Part shown: in pieces, positions 43,201-54,579 of the stretch
Layout of the letters: every line of letters starts with the position of its first letter
Position numbering within the stretch: position 1 is the first letter of the stretch
Assembly (NCBI GenBank): GCA_963931865.1
Contig: OZ007505.1
Location: 7,685,415 to 7,749,414 of the forward strand
Reading direction: 5' to 3'
Length of the DNA: 64,000 nt
Source: Axinella damicornis
Lineage: Eukaryota; Porifera; Demospongiae; Axinellida; Axinellidae
Notes under the pieces: generated by a model
Seen by the model: the letters and a program-made list of their open reading frames with translations, nothing else
Told to the model about the DNA's origin: nothing
Databases searched by the model: none
Program-made: the position numbers and the translations under genes

Positions 43201-45522
43201 CTCATTCACTCACTCACTCACTCACTCTCATACACACACTCACTCACTCAAGAAGAGATACGCATTTAGCTACAACCACCGAAAGATGTTAGCAGTTGAG
43301 GTCCAGGACAGAGCAATTAGCATTCAATCTTCATGCAGAGTGCCATTGAGATTAATTTTGCAACTTCAACCACTGGCCACAAAGTAGGAACAAGCTTCCT
43401 TGCAACTGTGGCTGTATGATATTGGACTTCTCAAGCAAGTCTGGTGGCCCATCGCTATTCGCTACTCACATAACAGACAGGCTATACAGCTAGCTAGCTA
43501 CATTAACTTCTGAGCAGCCGAACCCACACTGCCGCGTGCTATGAGTCACGAGCATCCACTGTATGTACAGCCAATCAATTCGATACCAGTATCTCTGACA
43601 GTGGCTCAATACTGATCATGGAACAATATCAGCATAGCCATCAGTCAACACAAGCACACCCACTTTGAAACATGAGGCACGTACCCACTGCAGTTTCGGA
43701 ATAGAATCTGATATGTACACCATTAAGAAGATCTTGTGGGATTGAGCAAGTTGTGGGGTCTCTTACAGAGAGATATGGCCTTACACATGCATACGCATCT
43801 GTGAAACCAGGGTGAATTGACGTCAATACGTGGCAGAAATCCCTCTTTAGACAACTCGTAACGCAAACATCCCTTGTTGGCTACAAACTCAGAACTAAAC
43901 TATAATAGTTGTGATTCATTGTTGTGCCTTTATGCAACTCTTTAATGGTGAGTTTTGGAAAATCAAGTATCCCCTATGGGTTTCAGTTGCCAAGAAGAAA
44001 AACACCATGCAAGTTCAGCGACATTTCATCTATTATCAACTTACAGTTGCTCATCCAGAGGTGTTGATATGTCAATGTGGGCACATGGGGGTGAGTTAGT
44101 CCTGGACATTTGTGGGACATCTTCTGGTGGTGGGGGGCTGGGAAGACGGCGAGACGACATGGGGATACTGACAGAGCTTGATCTGAATAGGTTTTCAGGG
44201 GGACCAGGGGGGACGTAGTCCCCTGGCAGGTCATGGTGGTGACCCCTCTCCTGGCCTCGCAATGCAGCAACCCGTCCAACACTCCACGACTGGGCAAGGG
44301 GTTGTATAGGCGAAACACTTCTGTCCCTTGTAACCCTCTCTGAGTTTCTCGTGTTCAGTCTGGGTCTTTGCTCATGGTCCGGCTGTGGTGAGAGGCGATG
44401 TCTTTCCGAACCACCCCTGCTACCCGAGTGAGATCTCATTTCAGTTGGTGGTGAGCCACGGTTTGACCCTCTTGTGCCGACCCTTGGCCTAATTTCTGTC
44501 TCAACGTAGGGGGGAGGGGGAGGGTGAGAAGGAGGGGGGTGTGAAGGAGGGGGGTGTGGGGGGAGGGGATGGTCATGGTGGTGGTCGTAAGGATGCCTCT
44601 CTGGCGGTTTCGGGCTGTGTGTACGTTTCATATTACTATTCAAGTCACTAGCACCATCTGATTCTCCATCGGACTTGTTCACCTTCTCCCTCACAGAGTG
44701 GTGTTTAGGGGGCTTTGTTTTTGGCATGTGTAAATCCTTAAACTTTTTATCCCAGGGCTCATCATAGTCATCACATGGTGGGTGCTCTGAAGTGGGTGTG
44801 TTGGGGGAGCTCACAGGAGAACTGGGTGAGTTTGTCAGTGACCGATCTTCTGTAAAAGGGGGAGGAATTGGAGGGGGTGACATAACCGGGATGATGTTGT
44901 CACCACCATCATGAGAGCTCTGCACTACCATCTTTGAGCTTGAGCGGTCGCGTCCTTTGGGCGGTTTGGGTGGTGCAGTTGGTGCGGCTGTCCTGTCTCT
45001 CCCTTGTTGGATGAGATTCCACGGAGTGCTGTAGTCTGAATTGTCGATGACTTGGCCAAAGGAGTGAGTCCTCCTGTGCCCAGCCTTCTGAGAGAGGGTC
45101 ACATGGTGCATATGCATCTGTTTCCTTTCACCTTGGGTGGGAATAGGTCCTCCCTTATCGCCTTGGGTCGGGTTTAGGGCGCTTTTTCTCACGAGCGTGT
45201 CCGCGGGGGCTACATAGCACTCCTCATCGGATACCTGGCGGTTCAGTTGGTGCGAGTGCCCGACAGAATACGAGGCTGGTCTGTTACGAGGAGGCAGAGG
45301 CGGATTTTCGTCTCGCCAGGATTGTTCTTGTGAGCTCGACACATTCGGCTCGCTGTAAATTACGTTTTCTATTTTCTCCACTTCGTTGCTCTTGTGCCTC
45401 CTATGCCCGTTCGCAGTCGCGTGTATTGCGCTGGTGCTGTAGGAACGGTTCGGCATTTGCTTGCGATCATCTCTCTCGTGCTTCGGTTCCCTAGGAGAAC
45501 GTATCCTTCGAAAGAAGGCCAT
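37293..45522 (-). CDS. SHB/SHD/SHE/SHF-family SH2 adaptor
   Basis: Exons 45522-44045, 41298-41179 and 37470-37293 join in phase to 591 aa. The long first exon encodes a disordered basic, proline-rich region with candidate phosphotyrosine sites (DNSDYSTPW, CDDYDEPWDKK) and polyproline stretches that could bind SH3 domains. It ends PLDEQL, as vertebrate family members do just before the SH2 domain. The SH2 domain (494-590) is split over exons 2 and 3. It starts WYHGPITRAEAE, has the arginine in FLVRNSES, and ends TEHKRLKYPV, matching the family's C-terminal pattern. Adaptors of this family link activated tyrosine kinases to downstream proteins; that role is transferred from the family. Which vertebrate member it corresponds to cannot be decided, and it may predate their split. 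The first ATG of exon 1 (MAFFRRIRSP) is used. Confidence 0.92.
37750..38148. mobile_element. Mutator-like MITE, full copy, 399 bp
   Basis: The ends TAGCCTCGTTCCCAGTCCCA and TGGGACTGGGAACGAGGCTA are perfect inverted repeats. The 9-bp duplication GGCACACTG is exact (37741-37749 and 38149-38157). Long inner arms make most of it a hairpin. A truncated relative follows directly (38160-38365). It lies in the last intron of the SHB-like gene. Confidence 0.85.
38369..38595. repeat. 32-bp tandem repeat, about seven units
   Basis: Units of GGGTCTGGGAGTGAGACCAG followed by TTGATGTACAAA, with small changes (GACGTACAA, GAAGAACAA). A single related unit occurs earlier at about 37588-37620. It lies in an intron of the SHB-like gene. 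Confidence 0.85.
38623..39152. mobile_element. Inverted-repeat element, about 530 bp
   Basis: The left end TAGCGGGAAATTTTCGTA and right end TACAAAAATTTCCCGCTA are inverted copies. The interior is AT-rich with short frames of no recognisable product. A MITE-like element in an SHB-like gene intron. Confidence 0.6.
41300..41430. repeat. Polypurine tract upstream of an SH2 exon
   Basis: GGGA/GGAG repeats immediately upstream, on the minus strand, of the acceptor of SHB-like exon 2 (exon start 41298), again serving as its pyrimidine tract. Confidence 0.8.
43000..43255. repeat. CA-rich microsatellite region
   Basis: (CA)n, CACGCACG and CTCACTCA runs in the first intron of the SHB-like gene. Confidence 0.8.
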
Positions 45523-45984
45523 CTTTGAAACAATTTACCCTTTCAGGACAGTCAAATAAGACCATAAACTTTATTCTTCAGATACTAACACACTCTCCTA
45601 CGTCGCCTCGAGTTCTACAACGAATATTCCACTCGGAAACTCGCAGCCTTTTTCTCTGTAGCCTAGCATAGCGCACTCGTGCTTTAATCAGTAGTGTACC
45701 GTAAATAGTGCAATAACTTCGTCCGGTAAAATAGATGTTTACAAACCTGTCGATATTTCATCTGTCTCCCATACATGGCCATAATTGCATAACACTAACA
45801 ATAACATGCCGATCAAATTTAAAAGTCAGGGAGTTGCATGAAGTTTTCCTACAGATGTAAAAAGAGCATGATAAAATATTTACACAATACTTGAATGTGA
45901 TACAACAAAACGGTTTGATGATACAAACCAGGAGGAAGAGATAAAATTTTCTGTACAGAAAGAAAGTCAAGTACACACACAGTC
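45523..45984. other. Intergenic region between the PH-actin exon and the SHB-like gene
   Basis: 462 bases with no coding region. It should contain the 3' UTR of the PH-actin transcript and the promoter of the SHB-like gene, both on the minus strand. No TATA box is obvious. Confidence 0.5.
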
Positions 45985-48236
45985 TTATAAAACACTCCAT
46001 TTCTTCAACGCATCCAGTCCAAGTGCGCTCCACTCTTCTTGTGTCACAAGCATGCTCTGAAAAGAGCCCAGAGAAGCAAGAACCGATGCACCGAGAAAGG
46101 CAGCATGGTGTCGTGTTTCGCTGGCGTGTACTTCGATGTTACTCCCCTGAGGGGCAAGAGATGAGACCTCCCGTTGTAGCCGTTCTTGAAGGCCAGGAAT
46201 GAGAGATGAAGCTCCACTAAGGAAAATCTTTCTGGACAGTTCCTTCCGCTGGTCGATGGGACAGGCTTGTACTGCCTTCCAAACAAATTTGTGGATTCCA
46301 GGTACATCCTTACCCCAGAGGCTTGGGTCGAAGAGACCTTCAGGGGCTCGAAACAGAGCACTGTCTAAGGCCACCACTTTTCTGTGATCTGGCAGCTGGA
46401 ACCTATCTACATCAACTGCTCGAGCATACACAGATGGGGCTGCATTGCATTTTGTGCAATCATCTGCATAGTCCTGGGACACAAAGCAAAGGCTCTCTTT
46501 GACGAACCGATTGATATACATCTCTGTCTCGGAGAAGTATCTCAACCCTTTTAAGGTGATCAACTTTGAAAAATTCTCCGTGATTGCATTGCCACCAAAT
46601 GGTAATCTTGTGATGCCTGCCTCGATCGAGTAGCCATCAATAACGGGAATGATGTCGACATGATCTCCTATATCCACCACTATCCCTGAGGTTGTGTTGT
46701 ATGAGTACAGTGCCAATATTGCCTGCTCTTGGAGATAAATGCCAGAGAAGGCAAAAGTTTCAAGAAGCAACTCGGCTAACTTGTTTCGCTCTTGTTCGGG
46801 TACGGTTGGAGGCAGAACCAACAATAGTTGGCAGTTCTGGGGCTGCACATTCAACGGGATCAACACAGACTCAATGATGGCTTGTACAGCCACAGTCCTC
46901 ACGCTAGAGTCATGCCGATCCATTCTCAGGCTCTGTTTCCTGGGATGGATCAAGTGTGCTCCATATCGATTCTGAGGGAGGAGAGCATCGAGACCACAAT
47001 CTACAGGGTCATTTGTTGAAGCATCAATGCTACACACAGCAGGGAAAAACAGTTGAGGATAGGCATTGTCACCCGCAAACCCTGCCCTGACTGAACACGC
47101 TCCAATGTCAATGATAAGGACTGGGTTATCACTCTGGGGTCCTGGCGAGTGGCTGGACAAGGAAGACATGGTGGGATGAGCAGCTTCAAGCTGCAGGGCA
47201 CGGTGCCAGGCATTCAATTCTGCACCGTCGGGAGCCTTCATTACCAAAGACTTGCCATTATTCTTTTCCACCACATGAATCTGTTGCTTTTTCTCGTTGC
47301 AGATGATTCTGGAGTTGGAGAGGCGTGTAAACCCAAGGGCTTTTTCTGAGGTTCGATCCTCATAGTAGAAGATATTCCCCTCCATCGCTCTGAAATAGCG
47401 GCGTTTCCATCCCTTTATCATGGTGGGCTTGGACTGGTTCACTGGCAGTTTCTCCATATAGCCAAAGTAGCGTGCAGACTCCCCTGAAAGACTGCTTTGC
47501 ATAATGCTCGGCTTGTGATCGGAATAGAGCTCTTCCAGGAGACAGGTGGGGTCCCATTCCTGTGTCGGGATGCTCTTTGGAATTTCCACGCCAGTGTCCA
47601 GCACTGTCATTTTCCTCTTTGGTTTCTTCTGTGCACTGCCGATACGTCGTATTACACTTCTGCTGCGACCTATTCCTATTATTGTCTTTGAGAAGATGGA
47701 GGGCACAGAGCGCTGTCTCCTCTGCAAACCATCCTTCTTGATAAAAGCGCCACCATCTTCGACTATATTCTCATTTGAAGCGGCCTTGGAAGGGTAGTGT
47801 GCTGACGGTAAGAGACTCAAGTGGATCGCGCCGCCTTCATCCAGCTTCGTCACTTCACTCAGAATGGGGTTGCTCTCTGATCGAGAAAGCTTCTTGTTAC
47901 TGCTACCATCACTACTGGTGCTTTTCTCCACAGAAAATACAATGTCAGATGATGTCGAGTCGACCAGCTCAGATTCCACCTCACCATTTCCTGGGGTCTC
48001 AGCTTCTGTTGCAGCTCCCAACCTCTGACCTTTGTCTCCTCCATTCTCCTCTTGTTGCCTCAACGGATCAGAATGAGAGGTTGGATTGAGCTCACTGCAT
48101 CCTGACCCCAGAGGTGAAACTGGTGAATCTGCAAGAGGAGGACGGTTTCCTGGGTGCTCTCCCAGGCTCTCTGGGCCATCACCATTCAGGAGTGTGGGTT
48201 CTGATTGCACTGAAGTTGCTTCCTGCTTCCTTTCCC
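45985..48236 (-). CDS. PH + actin-fold protein, last exon (upstream exon needed)
   Basis: A 750-codon exon that begins at a CTTCAG acceptor with no ATG near its start, so at least one exon lies upstream. Counting from the first GTG in frame (48210): low-complexity acidic/Ser-rich region 1-200, a PH domain about 246-344 (YFGYMEKLPV...WHRALQLE), and an actin fold 362-741 to the stop. Actin nucleotide motifs are recognisable: phosphate-1 IDIGACSVRAGFAGD, the Q of EQAILALY at the place of actin Q137, phosphate-2 VVDIGDHVDIIPVIDGY, and the adenosine motif IFLSGASSLIPGL. It is an actin-related protein rather than actin. A PH domain fused to an actin fold is not an arrangement I recognise. The exon needs one base from its predecessor, which is what the HR1-PX exon at 54580-56260 leaves. 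Confidence 0.88.
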
Positions 48237-49208
48237 CTGAAGGAGGTAAGCATTACAGCCATCAATTAATATGTAGCACATCCTCACAGCTTCATTCCAA
48301 GGCTTCATTCCAAGGCTTCATTGACCTCTTTCCCCAGGCATTATTGGCCTCATTCCTGGCCTCATTCCCGGGCATTATTGGCCTCTATTGCTAGGCCAAA
48401 AATTTACAGAGTGAAAAGAGCAGGGCAGTGTTCTATTTAAAAATCGTTAATGGGGGGACGAACTCGTAGCATTGCAAAGTAAGGGGGGACGGCATGAGTT
48501 GCCTTGCATACAGTGTACATAACAGTTTTTGGTTCAAGGGGAGCAACTAGGACTCAAGGGGAGGAATGCCGTGAATGCCCCTTCCAGAAAACCCGGAGGG
48601 AATATTTTACAGTGAGCAATGGGTTGGGCAATACCTACTAAAGTTTGCTTATCATGATATCGCATCACGATACAGTAGACGTATCAGCAACACAAAACCA
48701 ATACTTCAACATACTACAGACTGTGCGAGTCAGTAGCCGGCACTTCTCTTGTCATACTTGTCATACTGAATTGTGGTCATGTAATTACCTCTGTGCCTCA
48801 ATTAAACATGACCTTTGAACCTCTGCACCAGCACTGCTAATAGCTTACACCACTAACCGACTAATTGAGAACTAAACAGGAATGCTAGACAACTTCAGCC
48901 AGCTTAATTCCCGTGTTGGCAGCGGAACAGGCCGGCAGACAGACTACCACCGGACCAATGCTTGCTGTATGGCACCTGAGCTAGAAGTAGCAGAGCTCTC
49001 AGCCTTCTTGTCACAACCACAAGTATGAATTGTGCATGCACAGCGACTAATCAGCACGCAAGAATTTTAGCCTTCAGTTTTAGCTCAGTCGATTATTTGA
49101 CTGATTCAACTAATCGTTCAGGCCCTACTAGTAAGCATGTGGCATCAAGCGGGAAGGGAACACTTACTTGCAAGCGGAGCCCACAAAGTATGAAGCTAGA
49201 CTTTCGGT

Positions 49209-49321
49209 AACCTCGTACCAAGGCTTTCTCACCCCAGTGTTTGTCGCTTGTCGTTAGTACTGCTGCCAGCACTGCAGCAAGCGACAAATGCTGGGATGAG
49301 AAGGCCTGGGTATGAGGCTAC
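49209..49321. mobile_element. Inverted-repeat element related to the TAGCCTCGTTCCCAG family
   Basis: TAACCTCGTACCAAGGC... and ...GCCTGGGTATGAGGCTA are inverted, with inner arms GTTTGTCGCTTG / CAAGCGACAAAT. No clear target duplication remains. Confidence 0.6.
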
Positions 49322-49368
49322 CTGTTCAGTACACGGTACAGTTGTCCCCTGCTAGCTATATGTGTATT

Positions 49369-49623
49369 AGGGCTGTGCGATAATCGTAATTTATCGGTTA
49401 TCGTGCTAAATGTATTATCGTGATAAGGATATTGGATATCCATTATCGTGATAATGACACATGAGACATTTTAGTTCACAAGCTAGCGATGTCAATTCTG
49501 GAAAAGGACACGTTAATGTTGTCACATTTGTAGTAATGTGTAATTATCGTGATAATATCATTATCGAGATAATTTTGTCCATATTATCGGAACAATAGCT
49601 TTTCCCATTATCGCCCAGGCCTA
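49369..49623. mobile_element. AT-rich inverted-repeat element rich in ATTATCGTGATAAT
   Basis: The ends TAGGGCTGTGCGATAAT and ATTATCGCCCAGGCCTA are inverted. The interior repeats the small palindrome TTATCGTGATAA. MITE-like; no coding capacity. Confidence 0.6.
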
Positions 49624-49790
49624 ATCTGTATACTACCGGTCTCCCCACATTTTCTCACATCACTGTCTTGTTGTTGCCTTGTTTACGCATAAGGAGAGAG
49701 CAAGGCTAAAAGGCTTTCAACTACACTCTCTACAGTGTGTATACAGCTAATCCATCAGAGCACTAACAGGTCGTGCACGGAGTATACCAG

Positions 49791-49870
49791 TAGCCTTGTT
49801 CCCAGGCCTCCACACCCTCGCTTTTCGCACTGCAAGCGACAAAAGCTGGGCGTGGAGGGGAACGAGGCTA
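49791..49870. mobile_element. Short TIR element (80 bp), TAGCCTCGTTCCCAG family
   Basis: TAGCCTTGTTCCCAGGC and GAACGAGGCTA ends, with inner arms CCACACC / GGCGTGG and the family word GCAAGCGACAAAAGCTGGGC. TATACCAG flanks both sides (49783-49790 and 49871-49878). Confidence 0.7.
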
Positions 49871-50407
49871 TATACCAGTTAGGCAGTTTGGAGGCTCGAC
49901 ATATTAGGGATTTCTGCATCGTAGTAAGGAAAGAATGTCGTCTTAATTGCATTGTAGTAGGAAAACAATGTCTTCAGTGTCTTAATTATGACGGCCGTAG
50001 TGCAGCAGTCTTTATTTAGCAGCGTCACACACGCAACACCCTCATTTGTATGTCTCCATTGTTTTGCCACATCAAACTGTCACACCAAACTGCCAACCCC
50101 ATTGAAGAAATTCATCATCGTCTTTAGTACGAAGTTAACGCCATGAAAAAATTCACAAGAAATATTTTGGATTCACAATAATGGTAAGGGGAGTGGCACC
50201 AACTGTATGCATATTTGGGGTGGGCCTGAGCGAGCCCCACATAGATGTGTAATTGCTCGAGCAAGCACTCCGTCAGACTCATGTCATAAATCATCAGTAC
50301 CACAGAATTCCAATAGCCGATACCCGATAACTCAGGTATCGGGACTGATACCGATACCGATACTTGCGATACCGATACAAGTATCGGTGGAACCCTAGTT
50401 TGCCTCA

Positions 50408-50806
50408 GTCTCGTGTGGCCAGACCCCATTCCACACGGAGGGAAGGGTCTGGGGAATGGCTACAGAGTGGCATGTCGCTCAGGAATGTACTTAGTTACAT
50501 GAACATATTCCAGCATTGATGTAAGTGACAGTGATCGCCAAAGTAAAACTAGCGATCTTGCTGCACTTGTGATTTCGTTTTCTACTGTGTTCCAGCTCTT
50601 GGGTCTTATGCAGTTCACTTCTCACGCTTTAAGTTTACACTATGCTCGGACTCATTTTCTTTTTAATCACATACTTCAGGTAGCATGTGACTGAATACTG
50701 CGCTGTGATTGGTCCCACACTCCACGGTGCGGTGCACAAACTGCAAGCTTGCCATTCCCCATACCACTTCCCTCCGTGCGGAATGGGGTCTGGCCACGCG
50801 AGACTA
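50408..50806. mobile_element. Inverted-repeat element with GTCTCGTGTGGCCAGACC ends
   Basis: The left arm GTCTCGTGTGGCCAGACCCC continues into ATTCCACACGGAGGGAAG. The right arm near 50754-50806 is its inverted copy. A short related copy lies at 52520-52576 and CCAGACCC hairpins recur near 63550. Interior non-coding. Confidence 0.65.
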
Positions 50807-53207
50807 AGATTGTCTGTTCATCTGGGCCACGAGAGACTAAGATTGTCTGTTCATCTGTCCATCACTGAAAAGTGGTTAGCCAAGGCATTTAAAGATATTA
50901 CGATCGTACAATCAGTTTTACTGTGCTATGAGCAGGTTCAACAAACAGCACAGGAGTAGGTATTCACATCGTTGAAAGAGTAGGACATGACCTTTGACCT
51001 ACATGGCAACCATTGAAGAACAAAGGTTTTTAGAGGGCTCTTGTTGGAAGTGGCAGTTAATTGCTACATTTTGCTGGCATGTACAGGACAACCAGAACCA
51101 ATTGTAGGTAGCTGGTTGCCAATTGGGCAAGCATTTCCTATCAGTTGTTGACACTTTCTGTTTGGGACTGATATGCAATGTTTCCCTTAATTCACATGAT
51201 TCAACTGCCATTTGATGCCATATAGTCACTAGTATGAGTTAATAGGGTAATTCTAAAAGAGGAGGATACTAATTAAGTCAACAGTGGAAACCGCACTCCT
51301 GGCAGCCGATCAGTGGACTCTTGATGGCATAGACTGGGCTCGTACTCGCATTTCGTTCCAATTAACACACACCTCACATGGTGACCAACTGAAAGACAAT
51401 GGGGGACAAGAGCGCTGTAAATTTTCCATATATTTATATCTGCACTGTATGTCATGCCGTAAATCTCTTGCAGCTCTTATTTTTCGTGTTCTTGAGTCAT
51501 GTGTTAATTTAAATTCGAAACCAAGCAGTTGAACAAACCATGAACAGTCTACCTGCTCAACTCGGAGGATGGCAACAACAAAGACGGAACCACTGGTGGG
51601 CCTACCTATTCATTGGCTAAAGCGATAGGCAAACCATGATTTCATGAACAGTCTACCTCCTCGGTAGCGACAACAAAGACGGAGATCACTCGTGGACCTA
51701 CATGTAGCTACCTATTCAGTGGCGTCGGAGTGAGTGATATTCATCTGTCAATGACATTATTATCTACTGTAGCTATATATTTGTTGCCTGCTAGGCTGCT
51801 CACAGTTCTAATGTGTGTTTGTGTAACAGTGACTGACAGTATTCTGTGCAAATGCTCCATGTTCTGCATTGCACTCGCTCAGACTCACCCCATCCTCCTT
51901 GACAGAGAGAGTTACCCACTAGCAGACTACCACACATAGCCTCATTCCAGAGGACTAAGTGGGTACTGAGGTTTTCAGATTTGCTTGTCGAAGATACGTG
52001 TACAATCACAAAGTTGGTGCGTGCTTACAAAAAGGACCTTTGCGCTTGCAGTCTAAGCCGGTAACTAGAAGAATGCACAATACTGAGTAGGAAGGAAGCC
52101 TAGGAAGCTTCCCCTGTGAGGCTTCTCTGTGTACAAGCACTAGTTTAGCCAAGGCGGTCTGTCATTGGTAAGTTCAAGGCCTTCATGTGGTCAGGATATT
52201 CAAGCAGCCACAAGTGGGTACTAGGGCCACACTACCACCAATGGTTAAGGGCGGTCAAGCTGGCTAGGTGCTACTCACAAGCTTAGACAGACACATTCAC
52301 AGCTGAGATATCCTACAGGTTGTGGGGGGAGTACGATATGGGGTGACATACACAGCCATGTTACCTATTCACAGTGGTAAGCTTCTGCAGTTCACTTCAG
52401 TGCATGCATTCATTGCAAGAATAACCAGAGTGCATTCACTTACGCCAAACGCCCATCTCTCAGTCTAAGATCCATACTGCACTGACATGGACGTTCTTCA
52501 GTATGAAAACATGCCAGAGTAGTCTCGCGTGGCCAGACCCCATTCCGTACCGATGGGGTCTGGCCTCAGAGACTAGCACCAGAGCCTGTCTACACCCATA
52601 TTTGTAGTTGCTGACCGTACTAAAATGGCGGACCCTACCAACACTAAATAAGACCGAACTGGATATGCATACAACAGAAGTGTTTTGAGTCGCTATCAGG
52701 TACACAGATGCAGAATTTTATTTGGATTGCAATCCAGTGTATCAATCATTTAACCCTGTACATCGCAACCCACTTCACACATGCACATGCAGGGTAATTG
52801 CAAAGAGACCACACAATCAGAAATAATTTCCAATCATGTACATACACGGAGAATGCTCCCCAAAGACTTATGATAGGTCAGATATACTGTTACGGCTCAG
52901 TTCGAACACTCTGTGGCTAGTTGAGACTCTTAGACAATCTACACAACTTTGTCGGCCAGTTTTTAAACACACCCCCCTACGTCCATGACATCAATCACAT
53001 GATGAATAATACCAGGCCTTCCCCGTTTTTCGCCGTGCTGCTCTTCTGCATCCATCAATGCAAACCGAAGAACAGAAAGAACGGGGCAAGCCTGAGAACA
53101 AGGCTATATAGGCACATATTTGCTGTTAGGTGCAGGTTCAACTCTCTCGTCCCAGCTACTTTCTATTAAGCATTTTTCTGTTTTCTGCACTTCAAGGGAG
53201 TTTGTTC

Positions 53208-53750
53208 CCGCCACAGGGCCACAGTTACCAAATTGCCAGACACAATCCCCCTTTTTGCCTTGACCTGTGAACCAACAATCAACCATGATGTCATAATGAC
53301 GTGTGCGTAGTATACAGAGGTATACGGTCCAAGAAATATACGGAGGTGCACGAGTAATGGACAATTGCAATGAAGGTTGACGAGCGCATTGACGATCCGA
53401 GGCCGTGGAAGAAGCGCGTCCTCCTACCAAGAAGTTCTGCAGTTGTGGGGCAGATCTCTCATCACTACACTTGGCTGGGTCGAATCACTTGAAGGTACAG
53501 GCAGCGAGTGGGCTGCGGGCGCCCATGTCCACCAAGAGGACGCCTGTGGTGCAGCGCCCGTGCGCAGAGCTGAAATTGAGGTAGTGAGAGGGCCTAGGGG
53601 GGATAGGGAGGCGGTTTTGACGGCATAAAAGGCTAGAATACCTGCAAGTACCAAATTGCCACTCGGAGTACTTTTTGCCTGAGGGGAGAAACAACCAACC
53701 AACTAAAGTGGCATTGTGTCTGGCAATTTGGTAACTGTGGCCCTGTGGTT
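53208..53750. mobile_element. Inverted-repeat element, about 540 bp
   Basis: CACAGGGCCACAGTTACCAA followed by ATTGCCAGACACAAT at the left end is repeated as its exact complement at the right end (about 35 bases each). The interior frames show no transposase motif, so it is treated as non-autonomous. Confidence 0.7.
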
Positions 53751-54579
53751 CCTGCTGGAAAAAATTGCTCTTCTAATCCTTCTAGCAGGCAAAGCATTGA
53801 ACCAGAGTTCAGTTCAAGCTTGATAAACTGATGTCTTTTCTCAGAAACTCTGCAATTTTCAATCCTATGGAGTGGAAAAAGTTTTAATTCGAAATGAAGT
53901 GCACTTCATATTCAAGGAATAGCATTTGAAATTAAGTGCATCTCGCTTATAGGCCTTCCTTATTCGCATATGCCTAATAATGAGCGACTACAGTTATCAG
54001 CTCATCTGACAGCAACTATGTAGCGGCTAAGCCACAAGTAGTCTGTGCCAAGAGGAACAGACTAAACAAATTCGGCAGGCATTGACCTTGTCCTGTTAGC
54101 TAACTAACGAGCACCTAATTACTCCCACTGTGGGAGTAATTAGGAGCTCGTTAGTTAGCTAACGGGACAGGGTCACTCCCACGTCTCAACAACCAGCGAA
54201 CAATAATCTGCGGCTGAATACCAGCAGGGGACAAGTGTGTCACATTGTACCTGTGTTACCGTAAGTGCTCACTTGTTCATGAGCATACTGAGCAACTTTG
54301 ACAGCTGCACCAGGAATTGTTTACATGTACAATAAGTAGCACCTTTCACAGGTGGTGTTATAATAATCATAATTAAGTCACAATCAGTTTCTACACAGCA
54401 CCCCAAAAACTTGTGTGGTCTCAATCTAAGACAGGTGCCATCCCAAAGACCACTGAGTTGTGATAGGGAAGGATTTAGTTTGCTTAGATAACTTGAAGTC
54501 TACTTATTTGGGAGTAGTTGTGGTTGCAACAACCATGCAGAGGAGATCTACCAAACAATCACTACGAATTATCACAAAC

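Larger units (their letters stand above)
48237..54579. other. Long gene-free stretch, probable intron
   Basis: No open frame resembles a protein. It holds at least five inverted-repeat elements (49209-49321, 49369-49623, 49791-49870, 50408-50806, 53208-53750) and AT-rich single-copy sequence. If the HR1-PX and PH-actin exons belong to one gene, this is its 6.3-kb intron. Confidence 0.5.

Noticed and set aside
46199..48394. Plus-strand open frames within 46.2-48.4 kb
   Set aside because: They are shadows of the long minus-strand PH-actin exon.
53104..53702. Short frames inside the 53.2-53.75 kb inverted-repeat element as a transposase
   Set aside because: No catalytic motif or similarity to any transposase family is visible; frames are short and on opposite strands.
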